A stretch of 64,000 nucleotides of DNA from Candidatus Eremiobacteraceae bacterium. GTDB taxonomy: Bacteria; Vulcanimicrobiota; Vulcanimicrobiia; Eremiobacterales; Eremiobacteraceae. The stretch lies in contig DATGJI010000024.1 in the NCBI GenBank assembly GCA_035295225.1, positions 1 to 64,000 on the forward strand, given 5' to 3'. Made by a program: the position numbers and the translations under genes. The notes below the pieces were generated by a model. That model worked only from the letters and a program-made list of their open reading frames with translations. It was not told the DNA's origin and did no database searches. This document shows, piece by piece, positions 16,764 to 25,822 of the stretch (position 1 is its first letter; every line of letters begins with the position of its first letter).

Positions 16764-16895
16764 ATGGCCGACTGCGTGCGCTGCAAACGGGCAGATGCGC
16801 CTCTTGTTCGTATAGACGGCGAGCTGTTCTGTTTGGACTGCGCGCGTTTGCTCGGAAAATTGCCGCCGCCGAAAGAACGCGACGATAAACCGTAG
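16764..16895 (+). CDS. 43-residue zinc-knuckle-like protein
   Basis: A short reading frame (ATG 16764, TAG 16893) between the two S53 peptidase genes. It encodes two CxxC pairs, CVRC (residues 4-7) and CLDC (23-26), separated by 15 residues, and a charged C-terminal tail (PKERDDKP). The two pairs are spaced as in a small zinc ribbon. It is preceded by a purine-rich GCGGGATGGCGGA and starts 16 bases after the upstream peptidase stops. I do not recognise a named family; a DNA-, RNA- or protein-binding role is possible. Confidence 0.65.
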   Translation: MADCVRCKRADAPLVRIDGELFCLDCARLLGKLPPPKERDDKP

Positions 16896-17037
16896 TCCAA
16901 AGAATTCCCGCGGCCGTTACTCAACTGTTCGCGGCTTGTAACTTCCCGGATGCTATGGTTCGAAGGCCGGCGAGAGAAGATGCGTCGGCGCATCAGCCAT
17001 GCCGGCCTAGCCGGTCCGAAGGGAAGGTACGAACACG

Positions 17038-18921
17038 ATGAATGTTCCGAAGATCCTCGCCGCGATGGCGCTCCTCGCGGTCGCAGCGCCCGCGGCGGCG
17101 GCCGAGCGCTCGTATTCGCGCTACGTCCCCACCGTCACATGGGCCCAGACCGCTACCCAAGCGGTTCCGCTCGCGGCGACGCCGCAGCGCGCGTTTGCGC
17201 TTGGCCGTCTTTCGGAGTCGGTGCCGCTGCGCATCGTCGTCGGACTGAGCATGCGCGATCGCGCAGGAGCCGACCGTTTGATCCGTCGTCAATACACACC
17301 GGCCGACGTCTTGTTCGACAATTTCTTGACGCCCGCGCAGTTCACGACTGCATTCAATCCGACACGATCCCAAGCGATCGCCGTCGCCACATATCTGCAG
17401 AGCAAAGGCTTTACAAACATCGGCATCGAGCCGAACAACCTGATCGTGACTGCAACGGGCAGCGCGTCGCGAGCCGAGGCGGCCTTCAACACGGCCATCC
17501 GGGCGACGCAGTATAACGGTCAGATCTACTATGGTAACGTGACGCCTGCGATGGTCCCGTCGCAACTGCGCGGCTTGGTCGTCGCGGTGCTCGGCCTCAA
17601 CAACGCGTACCGCATGAGGACGCATATCCAAGTCACGCGCAGCAACCCATTTGCGCAGCCGCGCAACGCCGGACCGCACGTCGTAGCGGCGAACACACCG
17701 CCGCCTTGCCTGCAAGTCGTGAACGGGATCTGCGTCGGCGGCGAATACAGCCCGCCGCAATATCAAGTCGCCTACGACGCGTGTCCGAAGGCGTGCACCG
17801 GCGCGTATACGTCGATCGCCGTGATGGCGGAAGGCAACGTGGCGCAAGTGCAGACCGACTTGCGCTATGCCGAGACGTATTGGGGTCTGCCGAAAGTGCC
17901 GTACTCCGTGGTCAAAGTCGGAACATCCGGCGTCGACGTCTCCGGTCTTGATGAATGGGACCTCGATACGCAGATATCGAGCGGCATCGCACAAAAGGTC
18001 AAGCATCTCTACCTTTACGACACGACGTCACTCAACGATTCTGACATCTCGCTCGAAGTCAGTCACTGGGTCAACGACGATCTCGCGCAAGCCGGCAACT
18101 CGTCGTTCGGCGAACCAGAGACGCTGGCGTACGCCGATGGCTCGATGCTGTTGGACGATGAAGAGTTCAATCAAGCAGCGGCACAAGGCCAGACGATGTT
18201 CGCCTCGACCGGCGACAACGGCGAAGGTTGCCCGGTGATCGCCGCCACGGGCGCGCCGCTCACGGGCACCCCCGAGAATTGCTATCCGGCTACGTCGCCG
18301 TACGTGGTCGCGGTCGGCGGCACGACGCTCGACACCAACGCAAACGGCACCGGACCGGGCACGTACTACGGAGAGCACGCCTGGATCGCCACCGGCGGCG
18401 GATTCAGCACGGTCGAATATGCGCCATACTGGGAGATGAACGGCATCGACCAAGGTGCGACGGTTCTCGGCGAAGCCGGAACCGGCCGCGGGATGTCCGA
18501 CATTTCGATGTGCGCCGACAACAACGGTTGCCCGATGGACGTCGTCGTGAACGCGCCTGCGACCTCGGGCGTCGGCGGCACGAGCCTGTCGTCGCCGATG
18601 TCGATGGGCGTCTGGGCGCGCCTCGAATCGAGCAACTTCAACAAGCTCGGCTTTGCGGCACCGGTGCTCTACGGTGTGTACGGTTACTACGAGCCGTGCC
18701 CGCTTGGATCGAAGCAATGCGTGCCCGTTTCGGAGACGATGACGAGTGCGCTACCCCCCGACGAAACCGGCACGATCGGCGGATTCCACGACGTCTTGTT
18801 CGGTGACAACGGCCTCGGTGCGCCGGCCGGACCTGGCTGGGATACGCCGACCGGATTGGGTTCGATCGACATCTGCGTCATGCAGGCCGACATCAAGAAC
18901 TCGATATTCTCCGGACACTGA
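17038..18921 (+). CDS. Second S53 family (sedolisin-type) peptidase
   Basis: A 627-residue secreted peptidase with signal peptide (ILAAMALLAVAAPAAAA), pro-domain (about 60-190) and S53 catalytic domain. Catalytic residues are all present: E306 and D310 in DEWDLDTQ, D393 in STGDNGE, S516 in GGTSLSSP. It carries extra cysteines (CLQVVNGIC, CPKAC, CPVIAATG...C, CADNNGC) that the first S53 protein mostly lacks, so it is a diverged paralogue, not a recent copy. Start ATG 17038 follows GAAGGGAAGG. It has its own terminator. Confidence 0.94.
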   Translation: MNVPKILAAMALLAVAAPAAAAERSYSRYVPTVTWAQTATQAVPLAATPQRAFALGRLSESVPLRIVVGLSMRDRAGADRLIRRQYTPADVLFDNFLTPAQFTTAFNPTRSQAIAVATYLQSKGFTNIGIEPNNLIVTATGSASRAEAAFNTAIRATQYNGQIYYGNVTPAMVPSQLRGLVVAVLGLNNAYRMRTHIQVTRSNPFAQPRNAGPHVVAANTPPPCLQVVNGICVGGEYSPPQYQVAYDACPKACTGAYTSIAVMAEGNVAQVQTDLRYAETYWGLPKVPYSVVKVGTSGVDVSGLDEWDLDTQISSGIAQKVKHLYLYDTTSLNDSDISLEVSHWVNDDLAQAGNSSFGEPETLAYADGSMLLDDEEFNQAAAQGQTMFASTGDNGEGCPVIAATGAPLTGTPENCYPATSPYVVAVGGTTLDTNANGTGPGTYYGEHAWIATGGGFSTVEYAPYWEMNGIDQGATVLGEAGTGRGMSDISMCADNNGCPMDVVVNAPATSGVGGTSLSSPMSMGVWARLESSNFNKLGFAAPVLYGVYGYYEPCPLGSKQCVPVSETMTSALPPDETGTIGGFHDVLFGDNGLGAPAGPGWDTPTGLGSIDICVMQADIKNSIFSGH

Positions 18922-18932
18922 CGACACGACGT

Positions 18933-18963
18933 GGGGCGGATCGAAAGGTCCGCCCCTTTTTTT
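18933..18963 (+). terminator. Strong Rho-independent terminator
   Basis: GGGGCGGA (18933-18940), an 8-base loop, TCCGCCCC (18949-18956), then seven T (18957-18963). It lies 11 bases after the second S53 gene and before the convergent propeller gene. Its AAAGGTCCGCCC half is also part of the dispersed palindromic repeat found at 26697, 34920 and 59412. Confidence 0.92.
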
Positions 18964-18979
18964 GTCGTCCACTCGGTGC

Positions 18980-20851
18980 CTAGTACCGGCGGATGCGCGC
19001 TTGTCCGGTCAGACCAAAGACGGTGACGCTGTACGCACCCCCCACGTATACCTTACCGTTCATCACTGTGGGGACCAGATACGCGCCGCCTTTCGGATTC
19101 AGCCACATCGAGACGGGCGCCGAATACAATTCCGTGTAGACTGAGCTAGCATCATACGCGACAAGCATCACGGGGGTCGTCTGGATGTTGTTCGGGCGGA
19201 CCAGCGACCAGACGATCCCAGTGCCTGGCATAGACCCGTTTGACGACACGACCGGCGTCGAGCCGCCCAATCCGGTGAACGTATTCGGCGATTTCGCGAA
19301 AAGCGTGAAATGCGTGTTCGTCCCCGTCAACAGCTTGAACTGTTTGAGCCTGTCTTGATTGCCGCTGTAATAGACCATCGGGCCCTTCGGCGAGCGGTAA
19401 TACGCAGGACCGCCATGCACGCCGACTGACTTGAATCCCACCTCGTGCGGCAGTTCTTGTACGATCATATCAGGGCCGCCGGGCGTGTATCCGCCCATCG
19501 CATCGCGATTCATGAGATAGAGCCAGCCGGCCTTGCCGCACGCCACCGCGAGGTGGGGGATCGCGCCGGGCTGGTCCGGGAGCAGCATCGTTCCTGCGCT
19601 GCCCAAGTCCAGGTCGCTTGAATTCAACAAAGAGATCGTGTAAGGCGTGAAATAATCCAGAATCGATAGCGCCGGGCTGAGCTTGACCACGCTGTTTCCG
19701 TAGTCGCCGTTGCTCGGCGTCGCGTTCGGCAGCGAGTTGCCGATCGCGGCGAAGACGTTGCCTTGCGCGTCTGCGGCCGGAGCGAACCCCGATCCCCAGA
19801 TGGTCGCCATCGTGGGATACGCCGCGTCCGTCGTCGGGCTAAAACTCGCGAGCTGTGCCAGCGTGTTCTCGTCGTATGCGAAGATGTAACCATTGGAGAG
19901 CATCAGCGACGCGTCGCCGTGCGACGCGAAGGGCACATAGACGATGCCGTTGACCAACAGCAATCCCGCTCGTTGCAGCTCCCACTGCGAGACGAACGGC
20001 TTGAGCGTGCCATCCGACATGGTGACGCCGCCGCCGACGACGACGGGGCTGCCGGCATTGTCCAAGCCGGTGTCCAGCGCGATCGAGTGCAGCACATGCT
20101 GGAAGAGTTTGCCCATAGGTCCGGTCTGCAGCGTCGCAGCAACCACGAAGAGCGCGTTTGCCGATCGATCTATGACGGGCGTGCCCGTGATCCCCACCAT
20201 GGGCCAGACATTTTGGTTCTGGTAGTTGACCTGAACTTTCGTGACGGCGGTGATACCGCTCATCGGGTCGACAAGGCTGCGTTGCCAGAGCACGACGCCG
20301 GTGTCGGCGTCAAATGCGTAAATCGTGTCGTTCTCGGTGCAGATATATAAGACGTTATGCAGCAGGCCATCGGGCATGAGAAGCCCGTTCACGATCAACG
20401 GCTGCGCGTACGCGTTGCCGTCGATCGGCAGCGTGAAGAGCGGACCGAACGTCGAAGGCGAGACATTGGACGTCGTCAAGGTCGTCTCGTACGGATTCCA
20501 ACCGGTCCGCAAATTATCGAAGTGATACGTTGTGGCGTCGGCCTGCACGACGGCCGGTCGCAGGGCATGCATGCCGGCCGGACCAAGCCCGGCAAAGCTA
20601 GCGGTGACCGCCGTTCCGGGGCGAAGTGCAAAACGTAACGGCACGCGCGCGACGCCGAACCGCGAGAATCCGCGGCCCAGCCAATAACCGTCTGCGAAAA
20701 CATCCACGGAGGTTCCCGGGGCGACGTGCGTCACCACAACGTAGCGCGAGGATTGGTCAAGGTCGAGAACCTGCGGCTTGGCGGGCGGCGTCAGACGAAG
20801 GCCGGTGAACGATTGCAGCAAAGCGGCGATGATCAAAGCGATTGCCATCAT
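18980..20851 (-). CDS. Exported PQQ/outer-membrane-like beta-propeller protein
   Basis: A 623-residue protein with an N-terminal signal/anchor (MMAIALIIAALLQSFTG). After a small Ig-like domain (VDVFADGYWLGRG, about 50-95), the body is a propeller with PQQ-enzyme-type blades: LYICTENDTIYAFDADTGVVLWQRSL (seen in parts), GITGTPVIDRSANALFVVA, GYIFAYDENT, GAGTM-like and VPTVMNGKVYVGG repeats. I see no PQQ catalytic Asp/Glu set that I can assign, so it may be a structural or binding protein and not a dehydrogenase. It converges with the S53 gene and is divergent from the copper-amine-oxidase-N protein. Confidence 0.75.
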   Translation of the reverse strand: MMAIALIIAALLQSFTGLRLTPPAKPQVLDLDQSSRYVVVTHVAPGTSVDVFADGYWLGRGFSRFGVARVPLRFALRPGTAVTASFAGLGPAGMHALRPAVVQADATTYHFDNLRTGWNPYETTLTTSNVSPSTFGPLFTLPIDGNAYAQPLIVNGLLMPDGLLHNVLYICTENDTIYAFDADTGVVLWQRSLVDPMSGITAVTKVQVNYQNQNVWPMVGITGTPVIDRSANALFVVAATLQTGPMGKLFQHVLHSIALDTGLDNAGSPVVVGGGVTMSDGTLKPFVSQWELQRAGLLLVNGIVYVPFASHGDASLMLSNGYIFAYDENTLAQLASFSPTTDAAYPTMATIWGSGFAPAADAQGNVFAAIGNSLPNATPSNGDYGNSVVKLSPALSILDYFTPYTISLLNSSDLDLGSAGTMLLPDQPGAIPHLAVACGKAGWLYLMNRDAMGGYTPGGPDMIVQELPHEVGFKSVGVHGGPAYYRSPKGPMVYYSGNQDRLKQFKLLTGTNTHFTLFAKSPNTFTGLGGSTPVVSSNGSMPGTGIVWSLVRPNNIQTTPVMLVAYDASSVYTELYSAPVSMWLNPKGGAYLVPTVMNGKVYVGGAYSVTVFGLTGQARIRRY

Positions 20852-21011
20852 ATACGACAAGTATTCGGCCGCTTGGCCCCTAGAGCATTGATTTCACGGT
20901 CACAATCGCGCCAAGTTGGGACCTCCACGCAGCGGACCCTGGGCGTACAGTCCTAGCCGCCGAGGGAACTTCACGCTAGACGGAAACGTTGATCTACTGG
21001 AGGATGACCCT

Positions 21012-22871
21012 GTGCGGATCTCTTCGAGCCTGCTGCTTTTCGCCTTTTGGCTGACGGCTTTCTTGCCGTCGGCCATTTCCGCCGATTCAGCCGCGACAAC
21101 CCGGATCGCCGTGAACGGCTTGATGGTCAACTCCGATGTCGCACCATTCGTCGAACAGCACCGCGTCGTCGTGCCCATGCGCGCGGTCTTCACCGCGCTC
21201 GGCGGCTACGTCATGTTCGACGCTCCGTCGAAGACCGTGATCGTCGCTCGCCCGCATTCTACCATCGAATTGCGGATCTTCAGTCAGCGCGCGGACGTGA
21301 ACGGCAATACGGTGTGGCTCGATGAACCTGCGATCGTCCGGAACGGCCGCACCATGGTGCCGCTCCGCTTCATCGCCGAAGCGTCGGGCGCCGACGTGAG
21401 CTTCGACGAAGTGCGCAACGTCGTTGGCGTGATGCTGAGCGGCGTTCCAGGCGCAGCGCCCGGACCCGGTGATTCAACCGGAAGTATTCCCGCGATCAAG
21501 TCGATGTCCGTGGATACTCACGGCAAGCAGCTGCTGGTCACGGGAGACGTCCTGCAAGTCTCGATCATCGGCACGCCGGGGGCTTCGGCTTCGTTCGATC
21601 TCGCCGGCGTCGCCGCAGGCGTGGAGATGCACGAGATCTCGCGGGGCACGTATACCGGATTCTACATCGTGCGCGCGGGCCGCAACGTCTCAGGCGTCAA
21701 CGCGTACGGCCACCTGTCGCTCGAAGGCCATACGGCGTACGCAGCATCGAGCACGACATTTTCTATCGTCGGACGATCGCCGAGCGTCGTATCATCGGCG
21801 CCGGCGAGCGGTGAACGCACGTTTATCGGCCAGCCGGCGATATCAGCGGCGATCGACGACCACGGTGGCCCGGCGGTCGATGCGAATTCGCTTCGCGTGT
21901 TCCTCGATGACTCCGACGTGACGAGCTACAGCGGCGTCAGTTCGCGCAGCATCTACTTCACGCCGTACTATCCTCTTGTACCGGGTTGGCATAGAGTCGG
22001 TGTCTACGGCAGCGACGTAGCAGGCATTCCGTTCTCGTCGGACTGGTCGTTCTTCGTCGAGCCCTCGTATCAGTACGCGTATTACGGCGGCGCATGCTGT
22101 TCGAACGCCGGCAACGGATTCGGCAATGCCGGCTACCCGATCTACTCCGTCTCGCCGCTACAGTTCGGAACCTTTGGGCCGGGAAGCATCATCACGATGG
22201 TGCTGCAGGGCTATCCCGGCGGCTATGCGATCGCGAACTTCGTCGGCCTGCCTGGATCGGTATATCTCTCTCAGGTCGGCGGAATGCCGGGCTACTACGT
22301 CGGTTCGTATACCGTACCGCCAGGCATCAATCTCTGGCCCGTCAATTTTGACGTGACCTACTACGGCGCGAACGGCCAGACGGCTCACGCGCGGCAGGGC
22401 ACGGGATTACGATTCGTCGCGTCCACGGCGACGGCGCGCAACCAGCCCGTGGTTCGTCGACCGGCGTTCGCGTCCGGCACGATCGCCGCCGCGCGGCTCA
22501 CGCGCGTTCCGGTCAGCATCCCGAGCGCGCAGCCGGTGGCGAAGCGGCCGTCGCCCATCAAACCCCTGCCGATCATGCGCTTGCCGCCGACGGAGCCCGC
22601 GGCCCCGAGGCCGCCGCCGACGCCGCGACCTGTCGTGACGCCGCGACCTATCGTGACGCCGCGACCTATCGCGACGCCGCGACCTATCGCGACGCCGCGA
22701 CTTCTGTCGACATCCGCGCCGCGGCCCATGCCGACGCCGCGCGTCCTGGCCACGCCGCCGCCGGTGCCGCTGCCCGCGCCCCACCCTATCGTCACGCCGC
22801 GTCCCACGCCAAAGCCAACGACCAGGCCGGCGCCGGCTCCCAGCCCTGCGTCGACGCCGACAACGCCCTGA
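21012..22871 (+). CDS. Exported protein with copper-amine-oxidase N-terminal-like domain and Pro-rich tail
   Basis: A 619-residue exported protein. The GTG at 21012 is the best start: GGAGG at 20999-21003 sits 8 bases before it and the signal peptide ([20 protein letters not shown]) follows directly. Residues about 35-140 match the copper amine oxidase N-terminal domain (PF07833 type): [33 protein letters not shown] and [20 protein letters not shown], seen in pieces. This domain is common in cell-wall or matrix proteins. Ig-like regions follow (about 180-490), with a [15 protein letters not shown] loop. The tail has 18-base DNA repeats coding [12 protein letters not shown]. Enzymatic function not suggested. 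Confidence 0.78.
   Translation: MRISSSLLLFAFWLTAFLPSAISADSAATTRIAVNGLMVNSDVAPFVEQHRVVVPMRAVFTALGGYVMFDAPSKTVIVARPHSTIELRIFSQRADVNGNTVWLDEPAIVRNGRTMVPLRFIAEASGADVSFDEVRNVVGVMLSGVPGAAPGPGDSTGSIPAIKSMSVDTHGKQLLVTGDVLQVSIIGTPGASASFDLAGVAAGVEMHEISRGTYTGFYIVRAGRNVSGVNAYGHLSLEGHTAYAASSTTFSIVGRSPSVVSSAPASGERTFIGQPAISAAIDDHGGPAVDANSLRVFLDDSDVTSYSGVSSRSIYFTPYYPLVPGWHRVGVYGSDVAGIPFSSDWSFFVEPSYQYAYYGGACCSNAGNGFGNAGYPIYSVSPLQFGTFGPGSIITMVLQGYPGGYAIANFVGLPGSVYLSQVGGMPGYYVGSYTVPPGINLWPVNFDVTYYGANGQTAHARQGTGLRFVASTATARNQPVVRRPAFASGTIAAARLTRVPVSIPSAQPVAKRPSPIKPLPIMRLPPTEPAAPRPPPTPRPVVTPRPIVTPRPIATPRPIATPRLLSTSAPRPMPTPRVLATPPPVPLPAPHPIVTPRPTPKPTTRPAPAPSPASTPTTP
22621..22710 (+). repeat. 18-bp tandem repeat inside the Pro-rich tail
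   Basis: Four 18-bp units (22621-22638, 22639-22656, 22657-22674, 22675-22692), each of the form CGCCGCGACCTATCG plus three bases, are followed by a partial fifth. Each unit encodes a TPRPI[VA]-type hexapeptide. The near identity at DNA level suggests recent expansion by slippage or unequal crossing over. Confidence 0.9.
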
Positions 22872-22941
22872 ACCAAGTGCGTCCGCCCTGCATCATCGCG
22901 GCGGGGTAATCCGAACGACGCCTTCGAACGTAGAAATCACT

Positions 22942-23421
22942 ATGGAACAGGCAACATTTGGTGCGGGCTGCTTCTGGGGTGTCGAGTCGGCGTTTCGCGA
23001 AGTGCCCGGCGTTGTTGACGCGGCCGTAGGTTTCATGGGTGGCCGCACGGCCGATCCGACGTATCGCCAAGTTTGCGAAGGCAACACCAATCACGCCGAG
23101 GTGGTCCATCTCAGTTTCGATCCGTCGAAGGTTTCGTACGATCAACTGCTCGACGTCTTCTGGAAGATCCACGACCCGACGACCCTGAATCGTCAAGGCC
23201 CCGACGTCGGCTCGCAATATAGGTCGGTCATCTTCACACATTCGCCCGAGCAAGCCAAGGCAGCCGTCGCATCTCGCGATGCGCTTGCCGCATCGGGTCG
23301 AGCGGGACGCAAAGTCGTCACGCAGATCGAACCGGCGCAGCCCTTCTATCGCGCTGAAGAATATCACCAGCGCTATTTCGAAAAACAAGGCGGCGGGGCC
23401 GCCTGTCACCGCATAGGCTAG
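22942..23421 (+). CDS. msrA: Peptide methionine-(S)-S-oxide reductase MsrA
   Basis: A 159-residue MsrA. The catalytic cysteine is C10 in GAGCFWGVE, followed by the conserved glutamate pocket and the DPT[15 protein letters not shown] motif, typical of the family. The C-terminal part ends [13 protein letters not shown] and AACHRIG with a possible resolving cysteine. It reduces methionine-S-sulfoxide in proteins using thioredoxin. No signal peptide, so cytoplasmic. ATG start; no close operon partner apart from the small DUF6582-like gene downstream. Confidence 0.97.
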   Translation: MEQATFGAGCFWGVESAFREVPGVVDAAVGFMGGRTADPTYRQVCEGNTNHAEVVHLSFDPSKVSYDQLLDVFWKIHDPTTLNRQGPDVGSQYRSVIFTHSPEQAKAAVASRDALAASGRAGRKVVTQIEPAQPFYRAEEYHQRYFEKQGGGAACHRIG

Positions 23422-23499
23422 TCTGCCGCGTGGGCTAGTCAGCCGCGCGCATGCCGGGGAATCACCTCCGTTCGTGTTAGATTTCGGACGGAGGTACCT

Positions 23500-23769
23500 A
23501 TGGAAATTAGCTCTACCTGGCGCCCTTTCACGGGTGATCCGGCAACGCCGCGAGCTCGGCTGCCCGATTCCGCGTTCGCGTTTCCGGCCGAGCGGGCGGA
23601 GCCATTGACGGATGCAAAGCACGTCCGCAGCGCCATTGCCCGCTTCAAGCAAGTACGCCACATGTCAGACGCCGAACGCGATGCGGCATTCGACAACATC
23701 AAGACCGCAGCGCGGTACTACGGCGTCAACGTCACAGAGCGGACTTGGCGCGACATCGGTTCCGACTAA
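23500..23769 (+). CDS. DUF6582-like small protein
   Basis: An 89-residue soluble protein. Its layout, WRPFTGDPATPRARLPDSAFAF followed by EPLTDAKHVRSAIARF and a helical end, fits small conserved proteins annotated as DUF6582 in many genomes. The function is unknown. It is hydrophilic, has no signal peptide and is preceded by GGACGGAGGTACCT, a strong SD. It may be cotranscribed with msrA (78 bases upstream). Confidence 0.8.
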   Translation: MEISSTWRPFTGDPATPRARLPDSAFAFPAERAEPLTDAKHVRSAIARFKQVRHMSDAERDAAFDNIKTAARYYGVNVTERTWRDIGSD

Positions 23770-23790
23770 CAGCGGTGCGCCCGCCGGCGA

Positions 23791-24786
23791 TCAGCAGTAT
23801 CCAGTCACCACCGCGCCGGTCTGGACCACCTCAAACGCGCTTGCCGGCAACGATTTGAGCTGGTTGAGATTGTTGTCGTTCCAGTTCGTATTCGTCTCTC
23901 CGGTGAAGTACCAATCGGAACCGTTGTCCGCGAGAATCATACCGTACGTCTTCATCGCCTGGGCGATCGCGCGCGCGTCTCCCGTCAACGCCGAGATGTC
24001 GTACGACGCTTTGAGACGCACCCGCAAACCCATGGGCGGATAATATGGGTACTGACCGTGCGGATATCCCGACGTGCAGTGTTGGGCCGGATGGATAAAC
24101 GCCGCTTGCGTCCGGCTCATCGTGAACCGAAATGCGTGCGAAATCGTGCCGGTGTCCGCTTCTGACTTCTTCACGAGGCCCGGAAGAATCGCTAGCCCTG
24201 CTGCATCTGCCGATGTCCAACCATCCGTGCGCTGCGGATTCGCTTTGGCGAACGAGAACGCGGCACCGGAGTATGCATGGAAGCCGTTTGACGGCGGCGG
24301 CCCGAGATACGTGGTCGCGTACGTCTCGTACAACTCGCACGTGCCGGTATCGATCACGATGGCGTGACGATCGCTGCCGGCCTCTATCGGCACGTTTGGA
24401 GGAAACGGATACGGACCGGCATTGCTCTCCTGCGGATCGTCAAACGAGACGGGCAAGAACGGTTGGTTGGCGGGAACCGTGGTCCATGGAATCCCGTACG
24501 TCGGATTCGATCCGAAGTCCGGATGGAGATGGGCGCCCGTATTCATGTTGGCGAGATACTGAGCTGAGTGCGGATCCACGGGGTACTGCGAGATGTTCGT
24601 GTTCCACGGATCCGTTCGCGGGAACACCTTGCAGCCGCCGATCACGGGCACGTGATCGGGGCCAACGCCGCCTAACTGGCCCGAACCAAGCGCGACTCCG
24701 CTGCCGGCGCCGGAACAACCGCTTGACGCCAGCAGCACGCTGCACAAGACGAAAGCCAAACGGCGGCCGATTAAATCGCTCTTCAT
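23791..24786 (-). CDS. Exported lipoprotein of a conserved unnamed family
   Basis: A 331-residue lipoprotein: MKSDLIGRRLAFVLCSVLLASSGC with the lipobox cysteine at about residue 24. The mature part has motifs I know from a widespread uncharacterised family: CKVFPRTDPWNTNISQYPVD, YGIPWTTVP, DRHAIVIDTGTCELYETY, DGWTSADAAGLAILPGLV, YPPMGLRVRLKASYDI and MKTYGMILADNGSDWY. The ATG at 24786 is preferred because it opens directly into the lipid-anchored signal; upstream readings extend past the probable promoter. Function unknown. Divergent neighbours give no hint. Confidence 0.85.
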   Translation of the reverse strand: MKSDLIGRRLAFVLCSVLLASSGCSGAGSGVALGSGQLGGVGPDHVPVIGGCKVFPRTDPWNTNISQYPVDPHSAQYLANMNTGAHLHPDFGSNPTYGIPWTTVPANQPFLPVSFDDPQESNAGPYPFPPNVPIEAGSDRHAIVIDTGTCELYETYATTYLGPPPSNGFHAYSGAAFSFAKANPQRTDGWTSADAAGLAILPGLVKKSEADTGTISHAFRFTMSRTQAAFIHPAQHCTSGYPHGQYPYYPPMGLRVRLKASYDISALTGDARAIAQAMKTYGMILADNGSDWYFTGETNTNWNDNNLNQLKSLPASAFEVVQTGAVVTGYC

Positions 24787-24963
24787 GGCACACGCGCAAT
24801 TCGACGCTGCATCCGGCGGATTCCGGCGCCCGTTCCCCTTCGACACGGAATGTGTGATGCGTCTCAACGTCGCGCAGCGGCCGATTGCCCGGCCGGCCTT
24901 GCAGCACGGTCGCTACCCGTCAGTACACTTGGCGCGACCGTTAACGAACGACGCTGTTCGACG

Positions 24964-25455
24964 TCACTCCGACTGGCGACTAGCTATGAATTTGCCGACG
25001 ATGAGCGCGATCTTGTCGAAGAACCGGCGGTCCTCTGCATCGAACGCGGCGAGGCGGTGACTGTCCACATCGATCTCGCCGATGGGTTTGCCGTGAACGC
25101 GGATCGGCGCGACGATCTCCGACTTCGTTTCGAGCGAACAGGCGAGATAGCGCGCGTCGCTGTTGACGTCGTCGACGATGACCGTCGCATCGAGCGCGAC
25201 GGCCGCGCCGCAGATGCCGGAGTTGACCGGGATCCGGACGTGCGGCGTTGGCGCTCCATTGTACGGCCCGAGGACGAGCATCTGATCGTCATGTGGATCG
25301 AGCATGTAGAAGCCGGCCCACGCACAATCGGGCGAAAGCGCCACGAGCGTGTCCACGATTGTTTGCTGAAACGACGCAAGACTCGTTTCCTTCGCCGCGC
25401 TCGCCTCGATTTGCGCGATGATCTCGGGCCAGTGCGTGCCGGCGACCAGCTTCAC
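24964..25455 (-). CDS. GAF domain protein related to free methionine-(R)-sulfoxide reductase
   Basis: A 163-residue GAF protein. GTG 25455 is preceded by GGGAGAGAAC. Motifs TLVALSPDCAWAGFYML, LGPYNGAPTPHVRIPVNSGICGAA and RYLACSLETKSEIVAPI, and EIDVDSHRLAAFDAEDRRF, follow the fRMsr (MsrC-like) family. Two of the three usual redox cysteines are present (GICG and LACS), but the first (normally A-C-x-RI) is replaced by PHVRI. The enzyme may use a two-cysteine cycle or have lost activity and act as a small-molecule sensor. It is cytoplasmic. Confidence 0.82.
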   Translation of the reverse strand: MKLVAGTHWPEIIAQIEASAAKETSLASFQQTIVDTLVALSPDCAWAGFYMLDPHDDQMLVLGPYNGAPTPHVRIPVNSGICGAAVALDATVIVDDVNSDARYLACSLETKSEIVAPIRVHGKPIGEIDVDSHRLAAFDAEDRRFFDKIALIVGKFIASRQSE

Positions 25456-25487
25456 GTCGTTCTCTCCCGGACCGGCGATTCCACAAG

Positions 25488-25817
25488 GTGCTTGCGCGAC
25501 GTCGACGAGAACTCTGCGATGTGGCTGTCGCAGATACGCTTGCCTGGATCGCCGACGTCGCGCGCGCGGCTCGCGCAAACTATGCGCCCAAACCGCGCGG
25601 CATTGCTTTCACCATGCCATCCGGTCGAGTCATCCTCATGACGGAATGGCAGAAGAACGGATTCCTCCGTTGGAACATCGACGATCATTTCTTCGGCGAC
25701 TGCCAACCAGCATTCGGCCCGGAGATGTATCCCGACCTCGAGCGTGGGTTGCGCAAAGATCCGGGCGTCGCGCGTGCCGCGCGCTATCTCGAGAACATCG
25801 AACAGACGCACAACTGA
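25488..25817 (+). CDS. Hypothetical 109-residue protein
   Basis: A possible gene in the gap between the GAF protein (divergent) and the DUF72 gene (convergent). From a GTG at 25488 it encodes 109 residues; a second GTG at 25521 would give 98. It contains ADTLAWIADVARAARANYAPK and WQKNGFLRWNIDDHFFGD, an aromatic, plausible globular composition, but no family is recognised. The stop lies 5 bases before the end of the DUF72 gene. The opposite strand also has a shadow frame, so confidence is moderate. Confidence 0.55.
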   Translation: MLARRRRELCDVAVADTLAWIADVARAARANYAPKPRGIAFTMPSGRVILMTEWQKNGFLRWNIDDHFFGDCQPAFGPEMYPDLERGLRKDPGVARAARYLENIEQTHN

Positions 25818-25822
25818 TCCGC

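Noticed and set aside
16755-16800. tRNA-like opening GCGGGATGGCGGAATGG before the micro-gene
   Set aside because: It resembles the start of a tRNA-Leu gene, but no anticodon arm, T-loop (GTTCGA-type) or 3' acceptor partner follows; the same bases read as a good small coding frame.
16031-16993. Long minus-strand open frame opposite the first S53 gene
   Set aside because: Its sequence is arginine-rich and low in structure, and it is the antisense of a peptidase with complete catalytic motifs.
16993-18006. Long minus-strand open frame opposite the second S53 gene
   Set aside because: The composition is Arg/His/Asp-rich as expected for antisense of high-GC coding sequence; the plus-strand frame has signal peptide and catalytic residues.
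18980-20851. Naming the propeller protein a PQQ-dependent dehydrogenase
   Set aside because: Blade repeats fit, but I could not place the catalytic acidic residues or a PQQ-binding cysteine pair; the functional name would be unsupported.
22385-22876. Glycine-rich minus-strand frame opposite the Pro-rich tail
   Set aside because: It mirrors the TPRP repeats of the plus-strand gene in another frame; no start site or signal.
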